DNA from: JBEVJK01 sp040510195
Lineage (GTDB): Bacteria; Pseudomonadota; Alphaproteobacteria; Rhizobiales; Rhizobiaceae
Assembly: GCA_040510195.1 (NCBI GenBank)
Contig: JBEVJK010000079.1
Location: forward strand, 44,973-108,972
Length of the DNA stretch: 64,000 nt
Reading direction: 5' to 3'
The position numbers and the translations under genes are program-made. The notes under the pieces are model-generated. The model worked only from the letters and a program-made list of their open reading frames with translations, did not search any database and was not told the DNA's origin. This document shows positions 24,690 to 33,134 of the stretch, one piece after another. The number at the start of each line of letters is the position of its first letter. Position 1 is the first letter of the stretch.

Positions 24690-27194
24690 TCAGCCGCGCT
24701 TCAACGGCTTCCTGGCGCGCTCGAAATCCGCCCATGGGTCCGGCGCCGCGAGTGCCTCGGCAAGCGAGGCGCTGCCCATGATGAACGCGTCGGGCTCGAG
24801 TCCGTCCAGCATCTCCCACGGCACCGGCACCGACACGCTTCCCTTCGGCTTGGCGCGGCTCGAATAGGGGCATATCGCGGTCGAGCCGCGCCCGTTCCGC
24901 AGATAGTCGATGAAGACGCGGCCTTTTCGGGCGCGTTTGGAGAGCGTCGCCGTGTAGAGCTCGGGGTCGGTCTGCTCCATCGCCCGCGCGAAATCGTGCG
25001 AGAACTGCTTGACCGTCGGCCAATCGGCCTTCGGCTTGAGCGGCACGACGACATGAAAGCCCTTGCCACCCGACGTCTTCAGGAAGGTGGGCAGCCCGAG
25101 CTCGTCGAGCCGCCGCTTGACGTCCAGCGTGGCCGCCCGCACTGCCGCCACGCCGAGCCCCTCGTCGGGATCGAGGTCGAACACGATCTGGTCGGGCATG
25201 CCGATCTTGTCGACGGTCGAACCCCAAATATGGATCTCGACCACGCCCATCTGGACCAGCGCCGCGACGCCATCGAAATCGCGAACGTAGAGGACTTCCT
25301 CGTTGTCCTCAGGGTCGTGCGAGGCGAGGATCGCCTTGTTCATGCCGGGCATGGCGTGCTTCTGAAAGAAGCGCTGACCCTCGATCCCCTCGGGCGCCCG
25401 AACCAGGGCCAGCGGCCGGTCGACGATGTAAGGCTTCATCCGAGGCCACACCTGGTTGTAGTGGTCGAGCAGGTCCCGCTTCGTGAAGCCGGCCTCGGGC
25501 CACATCTTCTTGTCCGGGTTCGATAGCACGACCGACGTCTTCGGCGCGGCCGGGGTGCCGGCGGCGGCATTTCGCGGCTTGCCCTTGCTGGGCGCCGGCT
25601 TGGATGACTCCACGCTCACCTCTTTGGCCGGCTTGTCCTCGCGCAAGCCCTGGAACGACGCGTGCCGGATGCTACCTCCGCGCGTCCAGGAACGGAACTC
25701 GATTTCGGCGACCAGCTCCGGCGCCACCCAGACGACGCCCTTATCGCGGGCGGCATCGCCGGAAAAAGGCGATGTTTTCTGCCGACGCGCCTCGAGCTTC
25801 TTCTTGAGGTCGGCCGCCACCTTCCCGGAGAAACCGGTGCCGACCCTGCCGGCCGGCTTCAGCGCGCCATCCTCGTAGTAGCCGACCACCAGCGAGCGGA
25901 CGCCCCTGCCCGCCGCCTCCGAGGGCAGGTAGCCCGCGAGCACGAACTCCTGGCGGGTCGTGCATTTCGACTTGATCCAGTCGTTGCCACGACCGCTTCG
26001 ATAGGGTGCGTCGGCCCGTTTCGACACCACACCTTCGAGGCCCATGCGGCAGGCATGCGCCAGCATGACCTTGCCGGTTTCCTCGAAATGCTCGCTGAAG
26101 CGCAGCGCTCCCTGCTCGTCGCGGCCTTCCAGAAGGTCGCGCAGCTCTTCCTTGCGGTCGAGCAGAGGCTCGCCCGTGAGGTCCTTGCCGTCGAGATGGA
26201 GGAGGTCGAACACGTAGTAGATCATGCGCTCGGTGCGCTCTTCCGAAAGCGCCAGCTGCAGTTCCGAGAAGACCGAGACGCCATTGTCGGCCAAGACGAC
26301 GATTTCGCCGTCGAGAATGACGCTGGACGCATCGAGGCCGGCGATGGCCTTGGGGATCGCCCCGCCGAAGCGGTGCGTCCAGTCGAGCCCGGTGCGGGTA
26401 TAGAGCTTGACCTTGCCGTCTTCGAGATGGGCCTGCATGCGATAGCCGTCGAACTTGACCTCGTGCAGCCACCCCTCGCCCGAAGGAGGGGTCGGGTCGA
26501 GCCGCGCCAGGCAGGGCGGGATGAAATCCGGCATCGCCGCGCGAGACTTCGCGCGAGGCCGCTTGCCCTGCGGTTTCGGCTCGGCTGCGGGACCCCCAGC
26601 AGCCCGCTTGGGCGCGCTGCGGCCGGCGGCGATGTCGTCGATGGCGAGGCCCGACTTCACCGATTCCGGCGCCTCCTCCAGCACATCGCCGTCGCGCCGG
26701 GCGAAGCTGTCGTCGGACTTGATGAGCAGCCAGTTCTCGCGCTTTTCCTTTGGCCGCGCGCGCAGCCGCACCAGGTGCCAGGCGCCGCCGAGCTTCTCGC
26801 CCTTGAGCTCGAACCGCAAATGGCCCTTCTTCATGCCCATCCGGGGATCGCCGTCGGGCTCCCAGCTGCCTTCGTCCCACACGATGACCGCACCGCCGCC
26901 ATACTCGCCTTTCGGAATGTTGCCCTCGAAGGAGGCGTAGTCGAGCGGATGGTCCTCGACATGCACCGCGAGACGACGCTCCGACGGGTCGAGGCTCGGC
27001 CCCCGCGTCACCGCCCAGCTCCACAGCACGCCATCATGCTCGAGCCTCAGATCGTAATGGAGACGTCGCGCCGCGTGCTTGTGGATGACGAAGCGGCCGC
27101 CGGCCGCCTTGGCCTTTCCTTTGCCCCGACGCCCGGCCGGCTCGCTGGTGACGCTGAAGTCGCGCTTGGCGTTGTATCGGTCGAGGTCGGCCAT
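24690..27194 (-). CDS. ligD: Multifunctional DNA ligase D
   Basis: Bacterial NHEJ enzyme of 834 residues with the PE-Lig-Pol order common in Proteobacteria. The N-terminal 3'-phosphoesterase domain (about 30-160) has FVIHKHAARRLHYDLRLE and GNIPKGEYGGGAV. The ATP-dependent ligase domain (about 225-520) has the adenylation motif EVKFDGYR with Lys247. A C-terminal primase-polymerase domain from about 545 begins LSNPDKKMWPEAGFTKRDLL and includes VFDLDPDEG and KTSGGKGFHVVVPL. With Ku it joins broken DNA ends in stationary or desiccated cells. The ku gene lies 13 bases upstream in the same direction, so the two form an operon. Low-complexity Ala/Lys/Pro linkers join the domains (about 195-222 and 520-545). 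Confidence 0.96.
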   Translation of the reverse strand: MADLDRYNAKRDFSVTSEPAGRRGKGKAKAAGGRFVIHKHAARRLHYDLRLEHDGVLWSWAVTRGPSLDPSERRLAVHVEDHPLDYASFEGNIPKGEYGGGAVIVWDEGSWEPDGDPRMGMKKGHLRFELKGEKLGGAWHLVRLRARPKEKRENWLLIKSDDSFARRDGDVLEEAPESVKSGLAIDDIAAGRSAPKRAAGGPAAEPKPQGKRPRAKSRAAMPDFIPPCLARLDPTPPSGEGWLHEVKFDGYRMQAHLEDGKVKLYTRTGLDWTHRFGGAIPKAIAGLDASSVILDGEIVVLADNGVSVFSELQLALSEERTERMIYYVFDLLHLDGKDLTGEPLLDRKEELRDLLEGRDEQGALRFSEHFEETGKVMLAHACRMGLEGVVSKRADAPYRSGRGNDWIKSKCTTRQEFVLAGYLPSEAAGRGVRSLVVGYYEDGALKPAGRVGTGFSGKVAADLKKKLEARRQKTSPFSGDAARDKGVVWVAPELVAEIEFRSWTRGGSIRHASFQGLREDKPAKEVSVESSKPAPSKGKPRNAAAGTPAAPKTSVVLSNPDKKMWPEAGFTKRDLLDHYNQVWPRMKPYIVDRPLALVRAPEGIEGQRFFQKHAMPGMNKAILASHDPEDNEEVLYVRDFDGVAALVQMGVVEIHIWGSTVDKIGMPDQIVFDLDPDEGLGVAAVRAATLDVKRRLDELGLPTFLKTSGGKGFHVVVPLKPKADWPTVKQFSHDFARAMEQTDPELYTATLSKRARKGRVFIDYLRNGRGSTAICPYSSRAKPKGSVSVPVPWEMLDGLEPDAFIMGSASLAEALAAPDPWADFERARKPLKRG

Positions 27195-27207
27195 TGTGCA
27201 GCCGCGC

Positions 27208-28068
27208 TCAGGCGGACGTCTTCTTGCGCGGCTTGCCGCGCGCGGGCTTCTTGGGAGCTTCCGCCTTCTTGCCCGGCTTTTCCTCCGAGGACAGGCTCTT
27301 TTTCAGCGCGTCGAACAGGTTGACCACGTTGGAAGGCCGCTCGGGGGTCTCGTCCCGGCTCGGCTTCCGCACCTTGCGGCCGGACTTCTTGGCCCGGATC
27401 AGCGCTTCCAGCGCCGCCTCGTAGCTGTCGTCGAACTGCTTCGGGTCGAACTCGGTCTTGCGGCTTTCGACGACTTTCTCGGCGAGCTCGACCATCTGGG
27501 GGTCGAGCTTGGGCACGTCGATGTCGTCGAAGATCTCCTCCGGCCGCCTCACCTCCTTGTCGTAGTGAAGCGTGGTGAGCAGCATGCCCTTGTCGAACGG
27601 CTCCACGACGACGGGACGTTCGCGACGCCACAGCACGATCCGCGCCAGGCCGGCCATCTTCTTGTCCTCGAGCGCCATCCGGATCACCGCGAACGCCTCG
27701 GCCGAAACCTCGTCGGCCGGCGTCACATAATAGGGCGTGTCGAGATAGATCGGGTCGATCTCCTCCTTCTTGACGAAGGTTTCGAGGTTCAGCGTGTGCG
27801 AGGATTCGATCTGCACCGCCTCGATTTCCTCCTCTTCGACGAGCAGGAAGTCGTCCTTACCGGTCTCGTAGCCCTTGACCTCGTCCTTCTCATCCACCGG
27901 CTTGCCCGTCGTGCCGTCGACATATTGGCGGCGCACGGCGTTGCCGGTTTTCCTGTTGAGGATATTGAAGGAGATCTTTTCGCTCTGCGTGATGGCGTTG
28001 GTGAGCTCGACCGCGCAGGTGACCAGCGACAGTTTCAGATAGCCCTTCCAGGCGGGGCGCGGTGCCAT
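27208..28068 (-). CDS. ku: Non-homologous end-joining protein Ku
   Basis: Homodimeric DNA-end-binding ring protein of 286 residues that recruits LigD to double-strand breaks. The N-terminus PRPAWKGYLKLSLVTCAVEL and the core VDGTTGKPVDEKDEVKGYE are typical, followed by the bridge region through DTPYYVTPAD. The C-terminal ~60 residues are a Lys/Pro/Ala-rich tail (KKAEAPKKPARGKPRKK), as in many rhizobial Ku proteins. The ATG at 28068 is preferred; a TTG 21 bases upstream is in frame. First gene of the ku-ligD pair. Multiple Ku paralogues are common in rhizobia; only one is visible here. Confidence 0.95.
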   Translation of the reverse strand: MAPRPAWKGYLKLSLVTCAVELTNAITQSEKISFNILNRKTGNAVRRQYVDGTTGKPVDEKDEVKGYETGKDDFLLVEEEEIEAVQIESSHTLNLETFVKKEEIDPIYLDTPYYVTPADEVSAEAFAVIRMALEDKKMAGLARIVLWRRERPVVVEPFDKGMLLTTLHYDKEVRRPEEIFDDIDVPKLDPQMVELAEKVVESRKTEFDPKQFDDSYEAALEALIRAKKSGRKVRKPSRDETPERPSNVVNLFDALKKSLSSEEKPGKKAEAPKKPARGKPRKKTSA

Positions 28069-28163
28069 GGAGTATCCCTCGGGCGACAAGCGGCCTTTGC
28101 CGCAACGATCATCCTAACGCGGTCAGGCGGCGACAGGTTCCGAATTCGCAACAGCAAGAAAGA

Positions 28164-28191
28164 AAAAAGCCGACCTGGAGGTCGGCTTTTT
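28164..28191 (-). terminator. Rho-independent terminator of the LacI gene
   Basis: Stem agccgacc/ggtcggct (28168-28175, 28180-28187) with a 4-base loop, flanked by A6 on one side and T5 on the other, so it could work in both directions. It lies 105 bases past the leftward LacI stop and about 96 bases before the ku start, separating the two units. Confidence 0.85.
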
Positions 28192-28295
28192 GAGTCTGTA
28201 ACGGCGGGCATGGGGTGGGGGTGGGGGGATCGCCCGCCGTCAGCCCTCAACGGAGCAGCTTGGGATTGGTTCCACGCTCGCGATCATTTTTTTCC

Positions 28296-29390
28296 TCATG
28301 CCGATTGGCGCGCATCGGACGGCCTCGGCGGGCGGGCGGTCGACGCCCGAGGCACCAGCGGTCCGTCGATCTTGATCGTCATCGGCCTCAGCGGCTTGCC
28401 ATGGACGGCGATCTCGATGAGGGCCTCGGCGGCGCGCTGCCCCATCTCGTAGTTTGGCAGCACCAGGGTCGAGAGCGGCGGATGCGTGTAGCGCGCCAGC
28501 TCCTGATCGTCATAGCCCATCACGGACAGCTCCTCCGGCACCCGGACGCCGCGTTCGCTCGCCGCCTCCAGCGCGCCGATCGCCATCAGATCGTTGCCGC
28601 ACAGGATCGCGGTGGGCGGCTCGTCGAGGGAGAGCAGCTCCAGCGCATGGCTGTAGCCGAGCAGCGGCAGCCAATCCCCATGGCGAACCAGGCGCTCGTC
28701 GAAGGCGATGTCGGCGCTCGCCAGGGCCTGCCGGTAGCCCTTCAGCCGGTCGACCGAGGCGTCCATCCACGGCTCGCCGTTGATGAAGCCGATCCGGCGG
28801 TGGCCGAGGCCGGTCAGGTGCCGGGTGGCATTGAAGCCGCCGACCACTTCGGCCGGCAGGATCGACAGGTGACGGCGAGGCTCGGCATAGCAGTTGAGCA
28901 GGACCGTCGGCAGCTCGGCGAGCGCCGGAGGCAAGCGGACATGGCGCGTGAAGATGGTCGAATAGATGACGCCGATCACCGAGCGATCGCGCCGGATCGC
29001 TTCGATCGTCGATGCCTCCAGCTCCGGATTGGAGCGGGTGACGTGAGCGGCGACCAGAAACCCCTGTTCGAAAGCGAAGTCGCGGGCGCCGTCGAGGTTG
29101 ATGACCGGGTGCGGGCTGGTCGAGATCTCGTCGACCAGATAGGCGATGGTGTTCCTCTCGATCCCGGCGGCCGGCTCGCGGCGCGTGGCCGGCAGCTCGT
29201 AGCCGATCTGGCGGGCCGCCTCGAAGACCCGGCCCTGGGTCTCCGCCGAGATGCGCGCCCCCGTCATGGCGTTGAGCACCAGCGAGACGCTCGACTGCGA
29301 CACGCCGGCGATCCGCGCGACATCCGTCATGGTCGGCCTGCCGCGCCGCCGCTCACCGCTATGCGTTTCGCTCCCGGAATCTTCGGCCAT
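28296..29390 (-). CDS. LacI-family transcriptional regulator
   Basis: Repressor-type regulator of 364 residues. The helix-turn-helix is at about 21-45 (MTDVARIAGVSQSSVSLVLN), followed by the hinge segment and a periplasmic-binding-protein-like sensor domain (about 80-345) with GLGHRRIGFINGEP and AILCGNDLMAIGALEAA. A Ser/Pro/Arg-rich tail ends the protein, and about 20 charged residues precede the helix-turn-helix. It is divergent from the YtfQ-like sugar transporter operon across 150 bases. That gap holds a palindrome placed within the predicted promoter, so it very likely represses the transporter operon and possibly itself, with a sugar from that pathway as inducer. Confidence 0.92.
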   Translation of the reverse strand: MAEDSGSETHSGERRRGRPTMTDVARIAGVSQSSVSLVLNAMTGARISAETQGRVFEAARQIGYELPATRREPAAGIERNTIAYLVDEISTSPHPVINLDGARDFAFEQGFLVAAHVTRSNPELEASTIEAIRRDRSVIGVIYSTIFTRHVRLPPALAELPTVLLNCYAEPRRHLSILPAEVVGGFNATRHLTGLGHRRIGFINGEPWMDASVDRLKGYRQALASADIAFDERLVRHGDWLPLLGYSHALELLSLDEPPTAILCGNDLMAIGALEAASERGVRVPEELSVMGYDDQELARYTHPPLSTLVLPNYEMGQRAAEALIEIAVHGKPLRPMTIKIDGPLVPRASTARPPRPSDARQSA

Positions 29391-29423
29391 GGATTGCGGC
29401 TTCGCCCTCGCTGTCCGCCAAGT

Positions 29424-29467
29424 GCTAATATTTTGCGCTTGACTGCTAATATTATTAGCGCAAGATT
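29424..29467 (+). promoter_or_regulatory. Promoter of the YtfQ-like operon with embedded LacI operator
   Basis: The perfect palindrome gctaata-t-tattagc lies at 29445-29459. It fills the 17-base spacer between a -35 box TTGACT (29439-29444) and a -10 box AAGATT (29462-29467). A second half-site gctaata is at 29424-29430, 21 bases upstream and on the same face of the helix. The position is what a LacI-type repressor needs to block RNA polymerase. Confidence 0.65.
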
Positions 29468-29540
29468 TCCCGTTGTGAAGCCGATTTTCGTCGTTTGGCT
29501 GCGGTCCTGAGAGGCCGAGCCGTGGGAGAAGGAAACGCCG

Positions 29541-30524
29541 ATGACCACCATGACACGCCGCCTATTTCTGCTCGCCGCCACCGCATTGGGCGCCGCCGGC
29601 ATAACGGCCGGGGTCGCCCTTGCCGACTTGCCCAAGCTCGAGCAAAAAGACACTTACAAGGTGGGCTTTGCTCAGACCGAGAGCAACAATCCCTGGCGCA
29701 TAGCGCAGACCAAGTCGATGCAGGACGAGGCGGCCAAGCTCGGATACCAGCTCGTCTACACCGACGCCGCCGGGTCGGCCGCCAAGCAGGTGGCCGACGT
29801 GAACTCGATGATCGCCCAGGGCGTCGACCTGATCTTCCTTGCCCCGCGAGAGGAGAAGCCGCTCATTCCGGCGGTGATGGCGGCCAAGAAGGCCGGCATC
29901 CCGGTGATCCTTCTGGATCGCAACGTCGACCAGTCGCTCGCCAAGGCGGGCGAGGACTATGTCACCTTCATCGGCTCGGACTTCATCCTGGAAGGCCAGC
30001 GGATGGGAGAATGGCTGATCAAGAACAAGCCGGACGGCGCCAAGATCATCGAGCTTGAAGGCACCACCGGCTCCTCGCCCGCCAATGACCGCAAGAAGGG
30101 CTTTGACGAGGCGGTAGCCGGCAAGGCGGGCTTCGAGATCGTCGCCTCGCAGACCGGCGACTTCGCCCGCGACAAGGGCCGCCAGGTGGCCGAGGCGCTG
30201 CTTCAGGCGCATCCCGACGCCGACGTGGTCTATGCCCACAACGACGAGATGGCGATGGGCGCCATCGCAGCACTCGAAGCGGCCGGCAAGACGCCCGGCA
30301 AGGACGTGCTGGTTCTGTCGATCGACGGCGGCAAGGAGGCGGTGCAGGCCGTGGTCGACGGCAAGATCGCAGCCGTGGTCGAGTGCAACCCGCGATTCGG
30401 CCCCAAGGCCTTCGAAACCATGGCCCGCTACGCCAAGGGCGAGGCCATCGAGCCCAAGCTGATCAACGAAGACAAGTTCTACGACCCGTCCAACGCCGCA
30501 GCCGAAGTGGCGAACGCCTACTGA
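29541..30524 (+). CDS. Sugar ABC transporter substrate-binding protein, YtfQ-like
   Basis: Periplasmic receptor of 327 residues, pentose/hexose-binding type I fold. The signal peptide spans about 1-28 (RRLFLLAATALGAAGITAGVALA) with twin Arg at 6-7. The mature part matches the E. coli YtfQ galactofuranose-binding protein in several places: ELEGTTGSSPANDRKKGFDEA, SQTGDFARDKG, VVYAHNDEMAMGAIAALE and VLSIDGG. This supports a furanose-type sugar ligand, but specificity is inference. The ATG at 29541 has gagaaggaa upstream. First gene of an operon with a YtfR-like ATPase, two permeases and an SDR, divergent from the LacI regulator. Confidence 0.88.
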   Translation: MTTMTRRLFLLAATALGAAGITAGVALADLPKLEQKDTYKVGFAQTESNNPWRIAQTKSMQDEAAKLGYQLVYTDAAGSAAKQVADVNSMIAQGVDLIFLAPREEKPLIPAVMAAKKAGIPVILLDRNVDQSLAKAGEDYVTFIGSDFILEGQRMGEWLIKNKPDGAKIIELEGTTGSSPANDRKKGFDEAVAGKAGFEIVASQTGDFARDKGRQVAEALLQAHPDADVVYAHNDEMAMGAIAALEAAGKTPGKDVLVLSIDGGKEAVQAVVDGKIAAVVECNPRFGPKAFETMARYAKGEAIEPKLINEDKFYDPSNAAAEVANAY

Positions 30525-30536
30525 TCCTCCTGAGAC

Positions 30537-30567
30537 AAGCCGGCCGCAATTCGATTGCGGCCGGCTT
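30537..30567 (+). terminator. Intercistronic stem-loop after the YtfQ-like gene
   Basis: 13-bp perfect stem aagccggccgcaa/ttgcggccggctt with a 5-base loop, without a long T-run. It sits in the 105-base gap between receptor and ATPase genes. It probably stabilises the receptor mRNA or partially terminates, raising receptor over ATPase and permease levels. Confidence 0.6.
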
Positions 30568-30629
30568 CGCTTTGCGGATTGCCAGAAGGCGCACGAGTCC
30601 TGTTGAATGCGCGCCGGGAGGAGAGGTCC

Positions 30630-32129
30630 ATGCTGTTGTCCATGACCGGCATCGACAAGAGCTTTTCCGGCGTCCAGGTCCTGGTCGCGGCGGGCCTCGA
30701 GATCGAGCCGGGCGAAGTGATGGCGTTGGTCGGCCAGAACGGGGCCGGCAAATCGACGCTGATCAAGATTCTCACCGGTGCCTACCGCCGCGACGCTGGC
30801 AGCATCGTCTTCAACGGAGGCGAGGTCGATTTCTCCTCGCCGGCCGAGTCCCAGGCTGCCGGAATCGCCACGATCTACCAGGAGATCAACCTCGCCCCGC
30901 ACCGGTCGGTGGCCGAGAACATTTTCCTGGCCCGTGAGCCCCGGCGCTTCGGGTTGGTCGATCGGCGCGCCCTGAGGGCCGGCGCTCGCGCCGTTCTGGA
31001 GCGCTTCAAGCTCGACATCGACGTCGAGCGCCCGCTGGAGGACTTCGGCACCGCCACCCGCCAGATGGTGGCGATTGCCCGCGGGGTCACCCAAAATGCG
31101 CGGCTGGTGATCATGGACGAGCCCACCTCCTCGCTCGACGAGCGCGAGGTGGCCGTGCTCTTCGACACCGTCCGCACGCTCAAGGCCGATGGCGTCGCCA
31201 CGATCTTCATCAGCCACCGGCTCGACGAGCTCTATGCGATCTGCGACCGCGTCACCATCATGCGCGACGGCCGCACGGTGGCGGTCAGCCCGATGCGCGA
31301 CATCGGCAAGCTCCAGCTGGTGCGGGCGATGCTCGGCAAGGAGTTGACGGCATTCACCGCCAGCCAGCGGGGCGGTGGCGAGGCCGGGGGAACGCCCTTC
31401 CTCGACGTCTCGCACCTCACCTCCGGGCTGCGGGTCCGCGACGTCACGCTCGCGGTCGGTCGTGGCGAGATCGCAGGCCTGGCCGGCCTGCTCGGTTCGG
31501 GCCGCACCGAGACGGCGCGGCTGATCTATGCTGCGGACCGGAAGGACGCCGGCAGCGTCCGCGTCGACGGGGCCGAACGCCACTATGCCGGTCCGGCGGA
31601 CGCCATCGCCGACGGCATCGGCTTCGTGTCGGAGGATCGCAAGGTCGAAGGCATTGTCCCCGACATGAGCGTCCGCGAGAACATGACGCTGGCCGTCCTG
31701 CCGCGCCTGATCCGTCAGGGTGTGGTCGACCAGGCCGAGCAACAGCGGATCGTCGAGAGCTACGTCAAGGCGCTCGGCATCAAATGCGCCTCCCCCGAGC
31801 AGCCGATCCGCGAGCTTTCGGGAGGCAACCAGCAGAAGGTCCTGCTCGCCCGCTGGCTGTGCATGAATCCGCGGCTGCTGATCGTCGACGAGCCGACGCG
31901 CGGCATCGACGTCGGCGCCAAGGCCGAGATCCTGAAGCTCATCCGTGGCCTGGCGGATGAGGGGCTTTCCGTGCTGATGATCTCGTCCGAGCTCGAGGAG
32001 CTGATCGCCGCGGCGGACCACGTCACCGTGCTGTCCGACGGACGTTCGGTCGACCGCTTCGCGGCAGGCGAACTGAGCGAGGACAGGCTGATGGCGGCGA
32101 TGGCCCACCAGGACGACGAGGCGGCATGA
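30630..32129 (+). CDS. Sugar ABC transporter ATP-binding protein, YtfR-like
   Basis: Double-cassette sugar importer ATPase of 499 residues (RbsA/MglA/YtfR class). In the N-terminal cassette, Walker A GQNGAGKST is at 35-43, Q-loop IYQEINLAPH, and Walker B LVIMDEPTSSLDE. In the second cassette the Walker A is degenerate (GLLGSGRTE), as is normal for this class, with signature LSGGNQQKVLLARWL and IDVGAK near the end. ATG at 30630 has the strong ribosome-binding site gggaggagagg. Its stop overlaps the first permease gene (ATGA). It energises import of the sugar bound by the YtfQ-like receptor. Confidence 0.92.
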   Translation: MLLSMTGIDKSFSGVQVLVAAGLEIEPGEVMALVGQNGAGKSTLIKILTGAYRRDAGSIVFNGGEVDFSSPAESQAAGIATIYQEINLAPHRSVAENIFLAREPRRFGLVDRRALRAGARAVLERFKLDIDVERPLEDFGTATRQMVAIARGVTQNARLVIMDEPTSSLDEREVAVLFDTVRTLKADGVATIFISHRLDELYAICDRVTIMRDGRTVAVSPMRDIGKLQLVRAMLGKELTAFTASQRGGGEAGGTPFLDVSHLTSGLRVRDVTLAVGRGEIAGLAGLLGSGRTETARLIYAADRKDAGSVRVDGAERHYAGPADAIADGIGFVSEDRKVEGIVPDMSVRENMTLAVLPRLIRQGVVDQAEQQRIVESYVKALGIKCASPEQPIRELSGGNQQKVLLARWLCMNPRLLIVDEPTRGIDVGAKAEILKLIRGLADEGLSVLMISSELEELIAAADHVTVLSDGRSVDRFAAGELSEDRLMAAMAHQDDEAA

Positions 32130-33130
32130 CCACGCTGGATACCGCCAAGCCCGCCGAAGCCCCCTCGCCTCGCCGCGCGACGCTCGTCTGGGTCAGCCGC
32201 TACGGCACGTTCGTCGCCTTCCTGGCGCTGATCCTCTTCAACCTCGCCGTGACGCCCAATTTCGTCTCGCTGCAGACGCTCAACGTCAATCTGACCCAGG
32301 TCGCGACCATCGTCATCGTCGCCACCGGCATGACGCTGGTCATCGCGACCGGCGGCATCGATCTGTCGGTGGGCTCGCTGATGGCGATCGCCGGCGCGCT
32401 GGCGCCGATGGTCTTCCTCGGCACCATCGTGCCGATTGCCAGCCCGGTCCTGGCCGTCGCGTTGGCCTTCGTCGTCCCGGTGGCGGTGGCGGGCGCGCTC
32501 GGCTGGTTCAACGGCGTGCTCATCACCCGCTATTCGATCCAGCCGATCGTCGCCACGCTGGTCCTGTTCATCGCCGGTCGCGGCATCGCCCAGGTGCTGA
32601 CCAACGGAAACCTGCAGGTCTTCCGCAACGAAGCCTTCCAGTTCATCGCGCTCGGCCGCGTATTCGGCATCCCCGCCCAGGTGGTCATCATGGCGGTGGT
32701 GGTGGCGGCGGCCGCCTTCCTGATCCGCCGCACCGGGCTCGGCCGCCAGATCATCGCGGTCGGCGGGAACGAGGAGGCGGCACGCCTCGCCGGCATCCCT
32801 TCCGTCAGGGTGAAGCGTCTCGTCTACACCATCTCCGGGCTGTTGGCGGGGGTCGCCGGCCTGATCGTGGTGGCTCGCAACTCCGCGAGCGACGCCAACC
32901 TGGTCGGCCTCGGCATGGAGCTCGATGCCATCGCCGCCGTGGCGGTCGGCGGCACGCTCCTGACCGGCGGCCGGGCAAACATCCTGGGCACGCTGCTCGG
33001 CGCGTGCGTCATCCAGCTCGTCCGCTACACCTTGCTTGCCAACGGCGTGCCGGACGCGGCGGCGCTGATCGTCAAGGCAGGGCTGATCGTTGCCGCCGTC
33101 TTCATCCAGCAACGCGCCGAGAGAGGCTGA
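32126..33130 (+). CDS. Sugar ABC transporter permease, YtfT-like
   Basis: Inner-membrane permease of 334 residues of the RbsC/BPD_transp_2 family with about 8-10 helices. The hallmark VIATGGIDLSVGSLMAIAGA is near residue 70-90, and GGNEEAARLAGIPSVRVK is the ATPase-contact loop. The C-terminal VAVGGTLLTGGRANILGTLLG is typical. The ATG overlaps the ATPase stop by 4 bases. A second, separate permease follows, so the channel is probably a heterodimer, as in YtfT-YjfF, rather than a homodimer as in RbsC. This is further support for the YtfQRT-YjfF class. Confidence 0.9.
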   Translation: MTTLDTAKPAEAPSPRRATLVWVSRYGTFVAFLALILFNLAVTPNFVSLQTLNVNLTQVATIVIVATGMTLVIATGGIDLSVGSLMAIAGALAPMVFLGTIVPIASPVLAVALAFVVPVAVAGALGWFNGVLITRYSIQPIVATLVLFIAGRGIAQVLTNGNLQVFRNEAFQFIALGRVFGIPAQVVIMAVVVAAAAFLIRRTGLGRQIIAVGGNEEAARLAGIPSVRVKRLVYTISGLLAGVAGLIVVARNSASDANLVGLGMELDAIAAVAVGGTLLTGGRANILGTLLGACVIQLVRYTLLANGVPDAAALIVKAGLIVAAVFIQQRAERG

Positions 33131-33134
33131 ACCG

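Noticed and set aside
29562..32108. Long leftward frame antisense to the sugar-receptor and ATPase genes
   Set aside because: Shadow frame with no motifs; the opposite strand codes a textbook ABC operon.
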